From Planctomycetaceae bacterium (GTDB lineage: Bacteria; Planctomycetota; Planctomycetia; Planctomycetales; Planctomycetaceae): 53,740 nt of DNA. The position numbers were made by a program, and so were the translations under genes. Below, piece after piece: positions 20,211 through 29,016 of the stretch. Numbering within the stretch: position 1 is the stretch's first letter; the number at the start of each line of letters is the position of its first letter. Where the stretch lies: contig JAKFVC010000161.1 in NCBI GenBank assembly GCA_021732415.1, forward strand, positions 1 through 53,740, given 5' to 3'. Under the pieces are notes generated by a model. That model did not search any database, had not been told where the DNA came from, and worked only from the letters and a program-made list of their open reading frames with translations.

Positions 20211-20277
20211 GTTGATAAACAACCGACTAGGCGAGCCGGGTGCCGTTGATAGCGTGGCCGAATCGCGCCGTCGTCAT

Positions 20278-20300
20278 GACAGGCAGGATGTCTATCCTAC
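20278..20300. repeat. Short dispersed repeat (gacaggcaggatgtctatcc)
   Basis: One of four copies of a 23-nt unit with consensus gacaggctggaagcctatcc + tac. The others are at 30671-30693 (opposite strand), 31088-31110 and 42966-42988. This copy supplies the TAG stop codon of the convergent isomerase gene (complement of 20297-20299). Confidence 0.75.
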
Positions 20301-21223
20301 AATCGCTGATCCGCGATGAAATTGCGGAGATAGACGGCACTCTGTTTCAACGCCGTCTTGCGCGCTTCCAGCGAATGTTCGTAGGTCCGATCTTCGACCT
20401 CCACACAAACCGGCCCGCGGTATCCGACCTCTCCGAGCACCGAGAAAAACTTGCCCCAGTTGACCTCACCCAGGCCCGGGAGCTTGGGGATGTGATACTG
20501 CAGCGGATGGGCCAGCGATCCGACATCGTTCAGACGGTCCTGATCAAGTCGCACGTCTTTGGCGTGTACATGATGCAGCCGGGACGCGAACTCCTGCATC
20601 GGCTTGAGATAGTCCATGTGTTGCCACACCATGTGGGACGGATCGTAGTTCAAGCCAAAATTCGGACTGGGGATCTCATCGAACATGCGTCGCCAGATGG
20701 CCGGCGTGGTGGCGAGATTCTTCCCCCCCGGCCACTCGTCTTTGGAGAACAGCATGGGGCAGTTTTCGATGCCGACCTTCACCCCGTGATCCTCGGCAAA
20801 CTTGATCAGCGGCTTCCAGACCTCACAAAAGCGGGGCCAGTTGTCGTCGACGGAGCGGGTCCAGTCGCGGCCGATGAAGGTGTTCATCCGGCCGACTCCC
20901 AACAGGGACGACGCGGCAATGACCTTCCTGATCTGGGCGATGGCCCTCTCGCTCTCTTCGACATTCGGGGCGAGGGGATTGGGGTAGTAACCCAGCCCGC
21001 TGATCTGGACCCCGGCGTCAGCCATAACGCCGTTGACTTCTGCGGCCTGCCCCGCATCAAAATCAGTGACGTCCACATGAGTGACGCCGGCATAGCGACG
21101 CTCGGCACGGCTGGGGGGCCAGCACATGAGTTCCACGCAGGAGTACCCCATCTGGGCCGCAACTTGAGCGACTTCAGGCAGTGTGAGATCGGGCAGAATG
21201 GCGCTGACAAAACCGAGTTGCAT
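20297..21223 (-). CDS. Sugar phosphate isomerase/epimerase (xylose-isomerase-like TIM barrel)
   Basis: The 308-residue cytoplasmic protein (no signal peptide) belongs to the AP endonuclease 2 / xylose isomerase-like TIM-barrel family. Candidate metal ligands follow the family pattern: Glu in VGIENCP, Asp and His in NYDPSHM, His in HHVHAKD and Glu in CVEVED. The family interconverts sugars or inositol derivatives; the substrate here is unknown. The start at [10 protein letters not shown] (21223) has an excellent ribosome-binding site (aaggaga, 5-6 nt upstream). The 24 extra upstream codons in the frame come from an intergenic repeat and are not used. The stop codon lies inside a dispersed repeat. 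The gene is monocistronic. Confidence 0.9.
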   Translation of the reverse strand: MQLGFVSAILPDLTLPEVAQVAAQMGYSCVELMCWPPSRAERRYAGVTHVDVTDFDAGQAAEVNGVMADAGVQISGLGYYPNPLAPNVEESERAIAQIRKVIAASSLLGVGRMNTFIGRDWTRSVDDNWPRFCEVWKPLIKFAEDHGVKVGIENCPMLFSKDEWPGGKNLATTPAIWRRMFDEIPSPNFGLNYDPSHMVWQHMDYLKPMQEFASRLHHVHAKDVRLDQDRLNDVGSLAHPLQYHIPKLPGLGEVNWGKFFSVLGEVGYRGPVCVEVEDRTYEHSLEARKTALKQSAVYLRNFIADQRL

Positions 21224-21246
21224 GCCGTCTCCTTCGTGAGTTGGTC

Positions 21247-21398
21247 GCGTCCGGCGTAAGCCCCCGGATGCCTTTCGATACAGATTTGGAAACACAGAGG
21301 CACAGAGAACACAGAGGAATTGTCATATCTCTGTGTTCTCTGTGCCTCTGTGTTTTAGAAATGGCCTGAAGAATCCGGGGGGCTTACGCCGCCCGGCT
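21247..21398. repeat. Nested inverted repeat: ggcgtaagcc arms around a 'cacagag' hairpin
   Basis: Outer arms gcgtccggcgtaagcccccg (21247-21268) and ccggggggcttacgccgccc (21375-21398) enclose inner arms made of the word acacagag repeated with small variation (21290-21316) and its complement (21329-21355). The outer arms resemble those of the element at 49285-49484. It occupies much of the 386-nt gap upstream of both flanking genes. The remainder (21399-21609) holds nothing I recognise. Confidence 0.88.
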
Positions 21399-21609
21399 CA
21401 CCTATTCATTTTCTGATGCGTTTTCACTTTAGCATGGAGGAAATCGTACCGTAACGCCCGCCAGAAATCTCGCTGGTCGCGCGGCGGTCCATAAATCTGT
21501 CTGCGACATGTCTTGGCACGATCGACGATTGCGTTTTATGGATAGCATCACTCGGACCATTCGGTCCAGTCACGGCGATTCCGCCAGAGTTGAATCAAAG
21601 GGCCAAAAC

Positions 21610-22749
21610 ATGAATCCATTTGCACCGGTGGGCCTGCGCCGTCCGGCGTTCACGCTGATTGAATTGCTGGTTGCGATTACGGTGATTTCCATTTTGATCG
21701 CAATCATTCTGCCGGCCGTGCAGCAAGCTCGCGAGGCCTCGCGACGCCTGCAGTGCCGCAATAATCTCAAACAGATTGGGATCGCTCTGAGCAACTACAT
21801 TCAGTTGCGGAGCGTCTATCCGCCGGGTTATGTCTACAATCCCATCGCCCGGGCCCCGTTTATGGGGTGGAGCTGGGAGACGATGCTGCTCCCCATGCTG
21901 GATCAAGCACCGCTCTATAATTCGCTGACGTCGCAGTTCGATCCGGGCGTCCCGGCCACCGGTTGGAGTTTATCGCAGAGCGAACTGGCCAGTTTTCGCT
22001 GCCCGTCGGATGTCGGCGATAGCCTGATTGCCGGCATCGACATTCCCACGGTGAACAGCGCGACCGGCCAGCCGGGCGTCACCTCCACGGCAGACATCGC
22101 TTTCGGCCGCTCCAATTATTTTGGAGTCGCCGGCTACTGGGACAACGCGGGAGTCATCACCGGACTGAATGCGTCAGGCACCGCCGGCATCGTCTCCACG
22201 AAGACGTTTCGCGGCACCTTTGGCGAGAACAGCAGTATCCTGTCCGGCCAAATCCGCGACGGCAGCAGTAATACGATTGTCGTCGGCGAGCGATACTCAC
22301 CCGTGCCTTCGTCCGCGGTCAGTGTCACGACGAACGCCACCACCACGACCACGTCCGACACCACCGGCGGAAACTGCCCCAAGGACGGCGGCACGGAGAC
22401 CACTTCCCCAGGCACGACAACGACCGTGGAGACGGGCTCCGCTACGACGGGAGATGGCATCTGGCTGGCCGCAGTCAGCCGCGCGAATTCCACATCGGGT
22501 GCCGTCGTCACAGGGCAGGCGTACGTTTTGGGAGACACGGCCGCGAGCGGCATTCCGGCGACTTCGCTGGCACAGAACGGTAACCAGTCTCAACGCGGCC
22601 TGACGACCGGATTCGGCAGCCTGCACACCGGCGGTGCGTTCTATCTGATGGGCGATGGCTCCGTGCGGTTTGTCAATGACAGTATCGATCTTGCCACTTA
22701 CAGGAGTCTCGGAGCGATTAACGACGGTGCGCCGATTTTTGATTTCTGA
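21610..22749 (+). CDS. DUF1559 pseudopilin-like protein (canonical prepilin N terminus)
   Basis: The 379-residue protein has a type IV prepilin leader (MNPFAPVGLRRPAFTLIELL): cleavage would fall before Phe-Thr-Leu-Ile-Glu, leaving a hydrophobic helix ending LPAVQQAREASRRLQC. The C-terminal H-X9-DG motif is present (HTGGAFYLMGDG). These proteins are abundant in planctomycetes and are thought to be pseudopilin-like exported proteins of unknown role. Residues about 235-285 contain a Thr/Ser/Gly-rich low-complexity segment with one Cys, absent from the shorter paralogues. The start is taken at 21610; the frame opens 34 codons earlier, but the leader must be near the N terminus. The gene stands alone. 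Confidence 0.9.
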   Translation: MNPFAPVGLRRPAFTLIELLVAITVISILIAIILPAVQQAREASRRLQCRNNLKQIGIALSNYIQLRSVYPPGYVYNPIARAPFMGWSWETMLLPMLDQAPLYNSLTSQFDPGVPATGWSLSQSELASFRCPSDVGDSLIAGIDIPTVNSATGQPGVTSTADIAFGRSNYFGVAGYWDNAGVITGLNASGTAGIVSTKTFRGTFGENSSILSGQIRDGSSNTIVVGERYSPVPSSAVSVTTNATTTTTSDTTGGNCPKDGGTETTSPGTTTTVETGSATTGDGIWLAAVSRANSTSGAVVTGQAYVLGDTAASGIPATSLAQNGNQSQRGLTTGFGSLHTGGAFYLMGDGSVRFVNDSIDLATYRSLGAINDGAPIFDF

Positions 22750-22771
22750 GGGGAATGAAATGGGGACTGGG

Positions 22772-23121
22772 CAGCGTATTAAAAGAGGCAGCGAATTTGG
22801 CATTTTCGAGTAGAGAAATTGGATGGATAGTTTCTGTTTGAGAGTGCCTGACGCTGGCGGATTGCAGGTGCGAGTATTCGTCGGCCCTGCGGTGAAATCA
22901 TCATAAAGTGGGATTTAGCCACAGAATGACACAGAAGAAACACAGAAAAGGACAGTTTCTACTTCCTGGATTCTGTGTTTCTTCTGTGTTCTTCTGTGTT
23001 CTTCTGTGGCCAAAAAGCCGGACGCCAGTCGCCAACATATTCTCCCTGTCATACCCTCACTGGCGATTTCTAAATCGCTCCAATAAGGACCGACCAATTC
23101 GCTGCCTCTTTTAATTCGCTG
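22772..23121. repeat. MITE-like nested inverted-repeat element of about 350 bp
   Basis: Terminal arms of about 28 nt (cagcgtattaaaagaggcag at 22772-22800 and its complement at 23094-23121) flank a second hairpin. Its arms are made of repeated cacagaag words (22915-22948) and ttcttctgtg words (22971-23014). No open frame of interest lies inside. The following 23122-23377, up to the sugar transferase, contains nothing I recognise. Confidence 0.8.
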
Positions 23122-23377
23122 CCGATTCTACCGCATTGGGTGTTCCTTCCGATTCTGCCGAATATTCAACGTTCCAAATTCGTAATTTCGCCGAATTTGG
23201 CTCTCAACACGGCCTCAAAATCGTCGCCATTGGCATCGCAAGATCGTCGATTTTCCGATTCCCACGATCATCGTCTCCCGACAGACACCGCTGGGGTCTA
23301 TGTTTTCAGCGGAGCTTGTCGTATTTGGGAAACGTTGGCGGACTCCGCCGCGCTTGTAGGAATCGTGATCACAAACT

Positions 23378-24229
23378 ATGGCCACAGAAACGACTCTTCC
23401 GTCCGCTCAGACCGCCGTCGCCCCCAGCGACTTGAGCGATCTCGTATTGGATTACGCCGACCTGGCAGGGTTACCGCCGACCGACTGGCTGACACGTCTC
23501 AAGCTGCAACGGCCGCGGCGTGATGTCCGCAGCCTGAGCGAAGGGACGCGCCTCGCCAAGCGGCTGACCGATATCGTGATCTCCAGCATCATGCTGGTCT
23601 GTTTACTGCCGCTGATGATCCTCGTCGCGATTGCCGTGAAGCTGACGTCACCCGGGCCGATGATCTTCTCGCAGTTGCGAGTGGGCCTTAACTTTCGCAA
23701 GCCCCGGCCCGATCGCCGGAAACGCAACAACGATCTGCCCGCAGCACTTTCGGATAATCGACGCCAATCCTCTCGCCGCAGCGATACCGGCTACGGTCGT
23801 CCGTTTGTGTTGTACAAGTTCCGCACGATGCGGACTGATGCCGAAAAGAATGGAGCCCAGTTCGCGCAGAAGAATGATCCGCGAGTCACATCCATCGGTC
23901 GCTTCATGCGGAAGACTCGTCTGGACGAGTTGCCGCAACTGTGGAACGTGTTGAAGGGCGATATGTCGCTGGTCGGCCCGCGCCCCGAACGGCCCGAGTT
24001 CATCGAAAAGCTGTCGGCGGAGGTACCGGGTTACTTGCACCGTCTGGGCCTGAAACCCGGGCTCACCGGCATTGCTCAAGTGGTGAATGGATACGACAAC
24101 AACATCGAGAGCTTCAAACGCAAGGTCGCACTCGACCTGTTGTATCTGCAGAACTGCTGCTTCTGGAACGATCTGAAGATATTGTTCCGGACCATTCGCG
24201 TGGTCCTGACCGGCAGCGGGGCGTTATAG
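23378..24229 (+). CDS. Sugar transferase (undecaprenyl-phosphate hexose-1-phosphate transferase family)
   Basis: The 283-residue protein is a bacterial sugar transferase that would start a surface polysaccharide by moving a sugar-1-phosphate onto undecaprenyl phosphate at the inner membrane. A membrane helix lies at residues 66-90, followed by SPGPMIFSQLRVG, KFRTMRTDAE (148-157), the basic/acidic catalytic region RLDELPQLWNVLKGDMSLVG (181-200) and PRPERPEF. The C terminus KPGLTGIAQV...LDLLYL is typical. It lacks the extra N-terminal membrane helices of WbaP-like members, having only a 60-residue soluble extension. An Arg-rich insertion of about 37 residues (104-140) separates SQLRVG from YKFRTM. 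No other glycosyltransferase is nearby. The ribosome-binding site is weak. Confidence 0.92.
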   Translation: MATETTLPSAQTAVAPSDLSDLVLDYADLAGLPPTDWLTRLKLQRPRRDVRSLSEGTRLAKRLTDIVISSIMLVCLLPLMILVAIAVKLTSPGPMIFSQLRVGLNFRKPRPDRRKRNNDLPAALSDNRRQSSRRSDTGYGRPFVLYKFRTMRTDAEKNGAQFAQKNDPRVTSIGRFMRKTRLDELPQLWNVLKGDMSLVGPRPERPEFIEKLSAEVPGYLHRLGLKPGLTGIAQVVNGYDNNIESFKRKVALDLLYLQNCCFWNDLKILFRTIRVVLTGSGAL

Positions 24230-24280
24230 AATTCGGTGGCCCTCCAACAACGCCGTCAATGAGATTTCGACGCCATGGGA

Positions 24281-24377
24281 GGGTGAGGGACCCAGAGGGT
24301 ACCCCGCCGAACCGCAAGCGTTTATCGACCCTCGCCAGACTATGCGGTTCGGCGGGGTACCCTCTGGGTCCCTCACC
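24281..24377. repeat. GC-rich inverted repeat between convergent genes (variant of family J)
   Basis: The arms gtgagggacccagagggtac (24283-24316) and its complement (24343-24376) pair for about 34 nt around a 26-nt loop. It lies between the stops of two convergent genes and may terminate transcription from both. The gagggacccagagggtaccc arm recurs within the element at 36437-36575. Confidence 0.88.
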
Positions 24378-24425
24378 CACCCATCGACCCGAATCACAAA
24401 TTGCACCTGACCTCTTCGAAATCCT

Positions 24426-26054
24426 TCACGGCTTCTTGATCACGGTCAGCCATAACTGATCCGTTTCCGTGTGATACGGAATCAGCTTATAACTTGGCTT
24501 GCGGACCAACTTGGGTTCCCCAACCGATGTGGCGACGATCTGCAGCGCCCCGGAAAAGGGTGCCGGATTCCCAGAGATCACGAGTTTCACCAACTTGGAT
24601 GTGTCGCCTTCGGCCAGCGATTTGACGGGCGCGGCGGTCACGCCGTCGGGCAGGCCCGTTACGCTGAATTCGACCTCGCCTTTAAAGCCACTCAACCGTT
24701 CGACGGTCACGGGGATCTCCAGCGGTTTGTCGAGCGCTAATGTAAAACTGTCGGCGGCAACGGTCACCTTGTAGTCCGGCGTATGTGGCGTGATGCTGGC
24801 ATGGTAGTAGAACCGCAGTCCACCTCGGCCGTGCAGGTCCTTGACCGTCAGCAAGTAGTCTCCGTCAGCCGGCGGGTTCCAGTTGAATTCGGGATCTGGC
24901 TTGTCGCCCTGATCGTCAACTCGCTGCAGTTGCTTGCCCTCGGCGTCCAGGATTAAGACCACCGGGTCGATCAACGAACCTTGCGAGCGACCGACCACTT
25001 TCACTAACAAAGTCTGTCCCTTCTTCGCGGGAAAACGGAAGAAGTCGGCATCGTCTGGTGTCGAGACAATTCCGCTGACGTCGACCGGCATCGGGATGAC
25101 GTTGGGCTGCGCCTGCAAATTCGGTTCTTGCTCCACGAGAACCGCAAACGGCACAGTAGGCACTTTGATCACGTTGCCACTCTGCGGAACGAGGATTGTG
25201 ATGTCATCGGTATCCGACGCGGGAATGGCCGTCTTGACGGGTTCAGCACCCAGATTCCAACCGCGGGCTTCGACCTCAGCGGCCGTCCCGCGTGTGACCG
25301 CCAGCGGCAGCACGAAATCGGTGAAGCGGTCGGTCGTAATCGTGAGTCGATAGAGCCAGCTGGCACCTCCCGCAAAGTTGACGGAGGAGTCCGTCTGAGC
25401 GGGAAACGCGAACGTCCGCACGTAGTATTGTCCGTCCGAGGGAACGGTGAAGGCGATGCGGGGATCAAGTCCCTGGTCGTCATCGTTTTGTTCGAGCACG
25501 AAGCCCTGGGATGAGACTAGTTGCAGGACTCCGTCGGAGGGAGCTCCCAACGTGCGATGTCCATCGAGGTCCGCGACGATCGTCTGGCCGGCCTTCAAGG
25601 TGACGGCATAGACATCGACATCGTGCGCAGCCTGGTGCTTGCCTTGCACAACCATCGAAGTGCTGGCTAATACCTGGGCCTTTGTCAGATCATTATTGGG
25701 TTCGACTTCTTCCACCTCGGGCAGCGTACCAATTACAAAGGGACGCAGCGTGGATGCGCCCTCGGCATTATGAAGTCGGAGCCAGGCCACACCGGGGAGG
25801 GACTCGGCAGGGATGGTGATGGCGAGTTTGCCCTTTTCCTCGAGCACTTTGATCTGCAACTCGGGCCGGCTGCACCAGACTTGGACGGGCCAGGGATCTA
25901 CGGCCCCGGTCAGCGTCACATTGACGGTGGCGCCGCGACTGCCGCCGGCGGGGAAGAGGATATCCATCTTCGGCGCGGCCGCATGGGCATCAGCCAGATG
26001 CCCGAGTACCAGGAACGCAGCCAACAGGATCGCGGGCAGGACTTGTCGAGTCAT
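24426..26054 (-). CDS. Secreted protein with two PPC (pre-peptidase C-terminal) domains
   Basis: The 542-residue exported protein has a signal peptide (residues 1-25, ending ADAHA). PPC-type beta-sandwich domains lie at about 110-235 (VEPNNDLTKAQ...DVDVYAVTLKAGQ) and 320-430 (DDADFFRFPAKKGQ). A further Ig-like region at about 440-520 contains FKGEVEFSVTGLPDGV. In planctomycetes such proteins often accompany DUF1549/DUF1553 or DUF1501 genes. Here the DUF1549/DUF1553 gene is directly upstream, 135 nt away and on the same strand, with a three-armed palindrome in the gap. No catalytic domain is visible, so it may be a binding or accessory protein. Confidence 0.85.
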   Translation of the reverse strand: MTRQVLPAILLAAFLVLGHLADAHAAAPKMDILFPAGGSRGATVNVTLTGAVDPWPVQVWCSRPELQIKVLEEKGKLAITIPAESLPGVAWLRLHNAEGASTLRPFVIGTLPEVEEVEPNNDLTKAQVLASTSMVVQGKHQAAHDVDVYAVTLKAGQTIVADLDGHRTLGAPSDGVLQLVSSQGFVLEQNDDDQGLDPRIAFTVPSDGQYYVRTFAFPAQTDSSVNFAGGASWLYRLTITTDRFTDFVLPLAVTRGTAAEVEARGWNLGAEPVKTAIPASDTDDITILVPQSGNVIKVPTVPFAVLVEQEPNLQAQPNVIPMPVDVSGIVSTPDDADFFRFPAKKGQTLLVKVVGRSQGSLIDPVVLILDAEGKQLQRVDDQGDKPDPEFNWNPPADGDYLLTVKDLHGRGGLRFYYHASITPHTPDYKVTVAADSFTLALDKPLEIPVTVERLSGFKGEVEFSVTGLPDGVTAAPVKSLAEGDTSKLVKLVISGNPAPFSGALQIVATSVGEPKLVRKPSYKLIPYHTETDQLWLTVIKKP

Positions 26055-26070
26055 AGATTTGACGATTTCT

Positions 26071-26168
26071 GTAGCCCGACTCTCTGAGTCGGGTGTGTTG
26101 TGTAGCCTGACTCTCTGAGTCGGGAGTATTTAGAGCGGAATGCACCCGACTCTGAGAGTCGGGCTACG
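26071..26168. repeat. Three-armed repeat, family A
   Basis: Two arms in the same orientation (gtagcccgactctctgagtc and a one-base variant, gtagcctgactctctgagtc) are followed by one complementary arm ending cgggctacgg. Either of the first two arms could pair with the third. It belongs to the same family as 1046-1115 and lies between two genes of one transcription unit. Confidence 0.85.
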
Positions 26169-26189
26169 GTTCGGCTGACGCCTCACCCA

Positions 26190-28379
26190 TCAATCCTTGA
26201 AGACAAACTCCGGCGTGTTCATCAAGGCCCACAGCAGGTCTTCAATCGCCTGGCGGCGGGTTACGTTCGCCTGGGCGAAAACGGCCTGCCCGACTTGAGA
26301 CTCTTCCGCACTTGGCAGTCGAGAATAGGCCAGCAAGTACAACTCCTCAACGATGGCAGCCGGTGTTTTATCGCTGGCAGTCAGATCGGTCACGCGGCCT
26401 TTTTCGGCTGTCAGTTTGCGATGCAGGCCAGGTGAGTTCATCAAGTGCAGGGCTTGTACGACGGTCGTGTCGGAGGTTCGTTCGCAGGGGGGATCTTGAT
26501 TCGGATCCGGTCGGCCGAAGGAATCCAGGAAGAGTGAATCAATGCGTGTCGTCCAGATCATCGTGGACCGCGACCCCGGTGGCGTGGCCTCAAAGTTCTC
26601 TGGCACCTGCGTGATATCGCACGCGGCGTCGAACATGGTCTCGGCCCGCAGGCGTTGCCGGTAATGCCGCGAGTAATTTCGCGTGTCCGAGACGTTTCGC
26701 TCTGTCGGTTCTGATGACAGTCCATAGACGTACGAAGTCGTGATGGATCGAATCAACTGCTTGATGTCGAATTTCTGTTGCCGGAAGTTGTCTCCTAAAG
26801 CCTTCAACAGCGCACCATTCGAGGGGGGATTCGTGGCTCGCAAATCGTCGACCGGTTCGACCAGTCCGCGACCCATCAGATCGGCCCAGACTCGGTTGGC
26901 CATGACTTCCGCAAAGTAATGATTTTCGGGTGATGTCAACCAGTTGGCCAGCACTACTCGCGGGTCATCGTTTTCGCCCACGGGGGCCAATCCGAACAAC
27001 GGTTTGGGCTTCAAGACTTGGCCGGTAATGGGATGAGTCACCTCTCTTCCCGGCCCGGTGAAGATGATTTCCTCGCCACCGGAAATCGGCGGTGACAGGC
27101 CGACTCCCTTGTGGCCGATCTTCGAGAAGTAGGCCGCCAATCCGTAGAAATCTTCCTGGCCGAGAGCCTCAAACGGGTGATGGTGGCACTTGGCACATTC
27201 CAGTCGCACTCCCAGAAAGAGCTGGCTGGTGATCGTGGTGAGTTCATCCGGTTCGCGACGGTCGCGGAAATAGGTGACTGCACCATTTCGCCACGTGCTC
27301 CCCTGGGCGGTCAACAGTTCGCGAACGTATTGGTCGTAAGGCACATTGCGGCGGAATTTATCACGAATCCAGGCGTCGTAGTTGAATGTTGCCTTGATCC
27401 CCACGCGGTAGGGATTCGGCCGCAGCAGGTCCATCCATTTGTTGGCCCAGAAGTCCCCGTATTCCGGACGAGTCAGCAGCGAATCAATGAGCTTGACCCG
27501 TTTGTCGGTGGACGAATCGGCCAGAAAGGCTCGCGATTCTTCCGCCGTTGGTAGCCTGCCAATGACGTCCAGATGAGCCCGACGCAAGAACGTCGTGTCC
27601 GAACAGGGGGCCGAAGGTGTCAGCCCCAGTCGCTGCAGTTTGTCCCACACGAGACCATCAATGAAATTGTATCGCGGCAGACTCGCATAGGTTGCGGGCG
27701 GAACGGAGCCCTCCAGCGGAATGCTGAGCGTGGAGATGGCAATCTGCCCCATGAAGCGGGCCATGATCGCCGCTTCACCGGGAATCGGCCCGGCCTTGGC
27801 CAGTCCGTTCGGATCGACCGCCACAATCCCCGATTCATTCGATTGAAAGGCCGCCCACGCCGTGACGTCACGCGTGGCGCCATCTGAATAGTGCCCCGTC
27901 ACCTTCAGCTGCACACTCGCGTCGCGGGGCAGCGGTTTCTCGCTGGGTTCGACAGTGACTTTGGACAGAGTCGGTTCGTTGGGAATCCGTCGCGCCAAAC
28001 CTTGCGCGATCCAGTCGCGAATCAAGACATAGCTGGGGCCGTTGGGATCCAGTCGCTTCCCGCCGCCATGCGGCAATTGCCCCGACGCCTTCATCAACAG
28101 CAGGCTGGCATCAGGAGACGGTGGGAAGACTCGTCGGCCACGAGCCTCTTGCGTGAGCGTCATGTAATCGAAGTCGGGAAAGAACCCCAGCAACGACAGT
28201 TGAAACCCATTCTGCCCCCGAGATTTCCCGTGACACGCGCCCGCATTGCAGCCCAAACGCGTCAGAATCGGTTGCACATCCAGTTCAAAACTGATGGGAC
28301 GTGCGGCCTCGGCAGCTTGAGTGGGTTGTAATCCAAAGCAACCACACACGGTCAGTCCAACAAGCATCCACCTTATCAC
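26190..28379 (-). CDS. DUF1549/DUF1553 planctomycete cytochrome-like protein with Big2-like domain
   Basis: The 729-residue exported protein has a signal peptide ending PTQA (residue 22). It carries a non-standard haem motif C44-x4-C49-H50 (GCNAGACHG), a bacterial Ig-like domain at about 160-230 (YSDGATRDVTAW...SNESGIVAVD), a DUF1549 region (FIDGLVWDKLQRLGL...FLRRAHLDVIGRLPT), a standard C395-x2-C398-H399 haem site (ECAKCHHHPF) and a C-terminal DUF1553 region (VMANRVWADLMGRGLVEP). The family is frequent in planctomycetes and its enzymatic role is unproven; an extracellular redox role is inferred from the haem motifs. I place the start at GTG 28379 because aagggag lies 8 nt upstream and the signal peptide then starts correctly. 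ATG 28367 is the alternative. Confidence 0.9.
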   Translation of the reverse strand: MIRWMLVGLTVCGCFGLQPTQAAEAARPISFELDVQPILTRLGCNAGACHGKSRGQNGFQLSLLGFFPDFDYMTLTQEARGRRVFPPSPDASLLLMKASGQLPHGGGKRLDPNGPSYVLIRDWIAQGLARRIPNEPTLSKVTVEPSEKPLPRDASVQLKVTGHYSDGATRDVTAWAAFQSNESGIVAVDPNGLAKAGPIPGEAAIMARFMGQIAISTLSIPLEGSVPPATYASLPRYNFIDGLVWDKLQRLGLTPSAPCSDTTFLRRAHLDVIGRLPTAEESRAFLADSSTDKRVKLIDSLLTRPEYGDFWANKWMDLLRPNPYRVGIKATFNYDAWIRDKFRRNVPYDQYVRELLTAQGSTWRNGAVTYFRDRREPDELTTITSQLFLGVRLECAKCHHHPFEALGQEDFYGLAAYFSKIGHKGVGLSPPISGGEEIIFTGPGREVTHPITGQVLKPKPLFGLAPVGENDDPRVVLANWLTSPENHYFAEVMANRVWADLMGRGLVEPVDDLRATNPPSNGALLKALGDNFRQQKFDIKQLIRSITTSYVYGLSSEPTERNVSDTRNYSRHYRQRLRAETMFDAACDITQVPENFEATPPGSRSTMIWTTRIDSLFLDSFGRPDPNQDPPCERTSDTTVVQALHLMNSPGLHRKLTAEKGRVTDLTASDKTPAAIVEELYLLAYSRLPSAEESQVGQAVFAQANVTRRQAIEDLLWALMNTPEFVFKD

Positions 28380-28425
28380 CAGTGGTTCTCCCTTAAATAC
28401 CAATTTCGATAGCAGAAGACTACCT

Positions 28426-28553
28426 GGGAGGGCGAGGCTCCCGCCGAGCCTAAAGCGACCGTCAGGTCGGAGTCCGCCGGAGGCAAAATTAGCAGCCTCC
28501 GGCGGTCGCCGAGCTAAAGCTCGTCTTAGGCTCGGCGGGAGCCTCGCCCTCCC
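28426..28553. repeat. GC-rich hairpin family J, copy 1
   Basis: The arms gggagggcgaggctcccgcc...gagcctaaagcgacc and their complement enclose internal pairing arms around gtccgccggaggc. The same element recurs at 34494-34620, 36437-36575, 43445-43559 and 45091-45217. It lies in the gap between two divergent genes. The stretches 28554-28685 and 28777-29016 show nothing I can name. Confidence 0.92.
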
Positions 28554-28685
28554 ATTGCGCTCACAAACTGAGCCACGGACCCATCCGTGTCGGTTTATAT
28601 TTGATTCTACCTCAAGGAGTTACGTTTTTGAACCGCGATTTGAGCCGATTTTCGCCAGTGACTTGATCCCGGCAACTGGGGAGTA

Positions 28686-28776
28686 ATCTCGCGCAAAGGC
28701 GCCAAGGCGCAAAGTTCAACTACTCAACCGAGCAGTAACTGAATCTTCTTTGCGCCTTGGCGCCTTTGCGTGAGAT
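28686..28776. repeat. Inverted repeat built of 'gcgcaaag/gcgcc' words
   Basis: The arms ctcgcgcaaaggcgccaagg (28686-28714) and the complement ctttgcgccttggcgccttt (28748-28776) lie around a 33-nt loop. Each arm is made of short words repeating every 9-10 nt. Confidence 0.88.
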
Positions 28777-29016
28777 ATTCTGAATTCTTCGCATCACATG
28801 TATCGCGACTTTGAAGAGCGCAAACGAGTACAGACCCCATCAACTACCGTGAAATGCACTCACTTGTGCTTCGGGGGAGTATGAAGATTGACATCCTCAA
28901 TCATTAAGTCGCTGGAAAAGCGGCCACAGACAACGTAACTTGGGATGCTGACAGGACAACATTGAGGAGAGGCTTTGGGCCACTCTTTCGAACTGCGTCT
29001 GGTTGATGAGTACGAC

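Noticed and set aside
28975-29016. TTG start with a strong ribosome-binding site for the lipoprotein gene
   Set aside because: It would put an acidic 14-residue extension before a classical lipoprotein signal; ATG 29017 fits better, though the TTG cannot be excluded.
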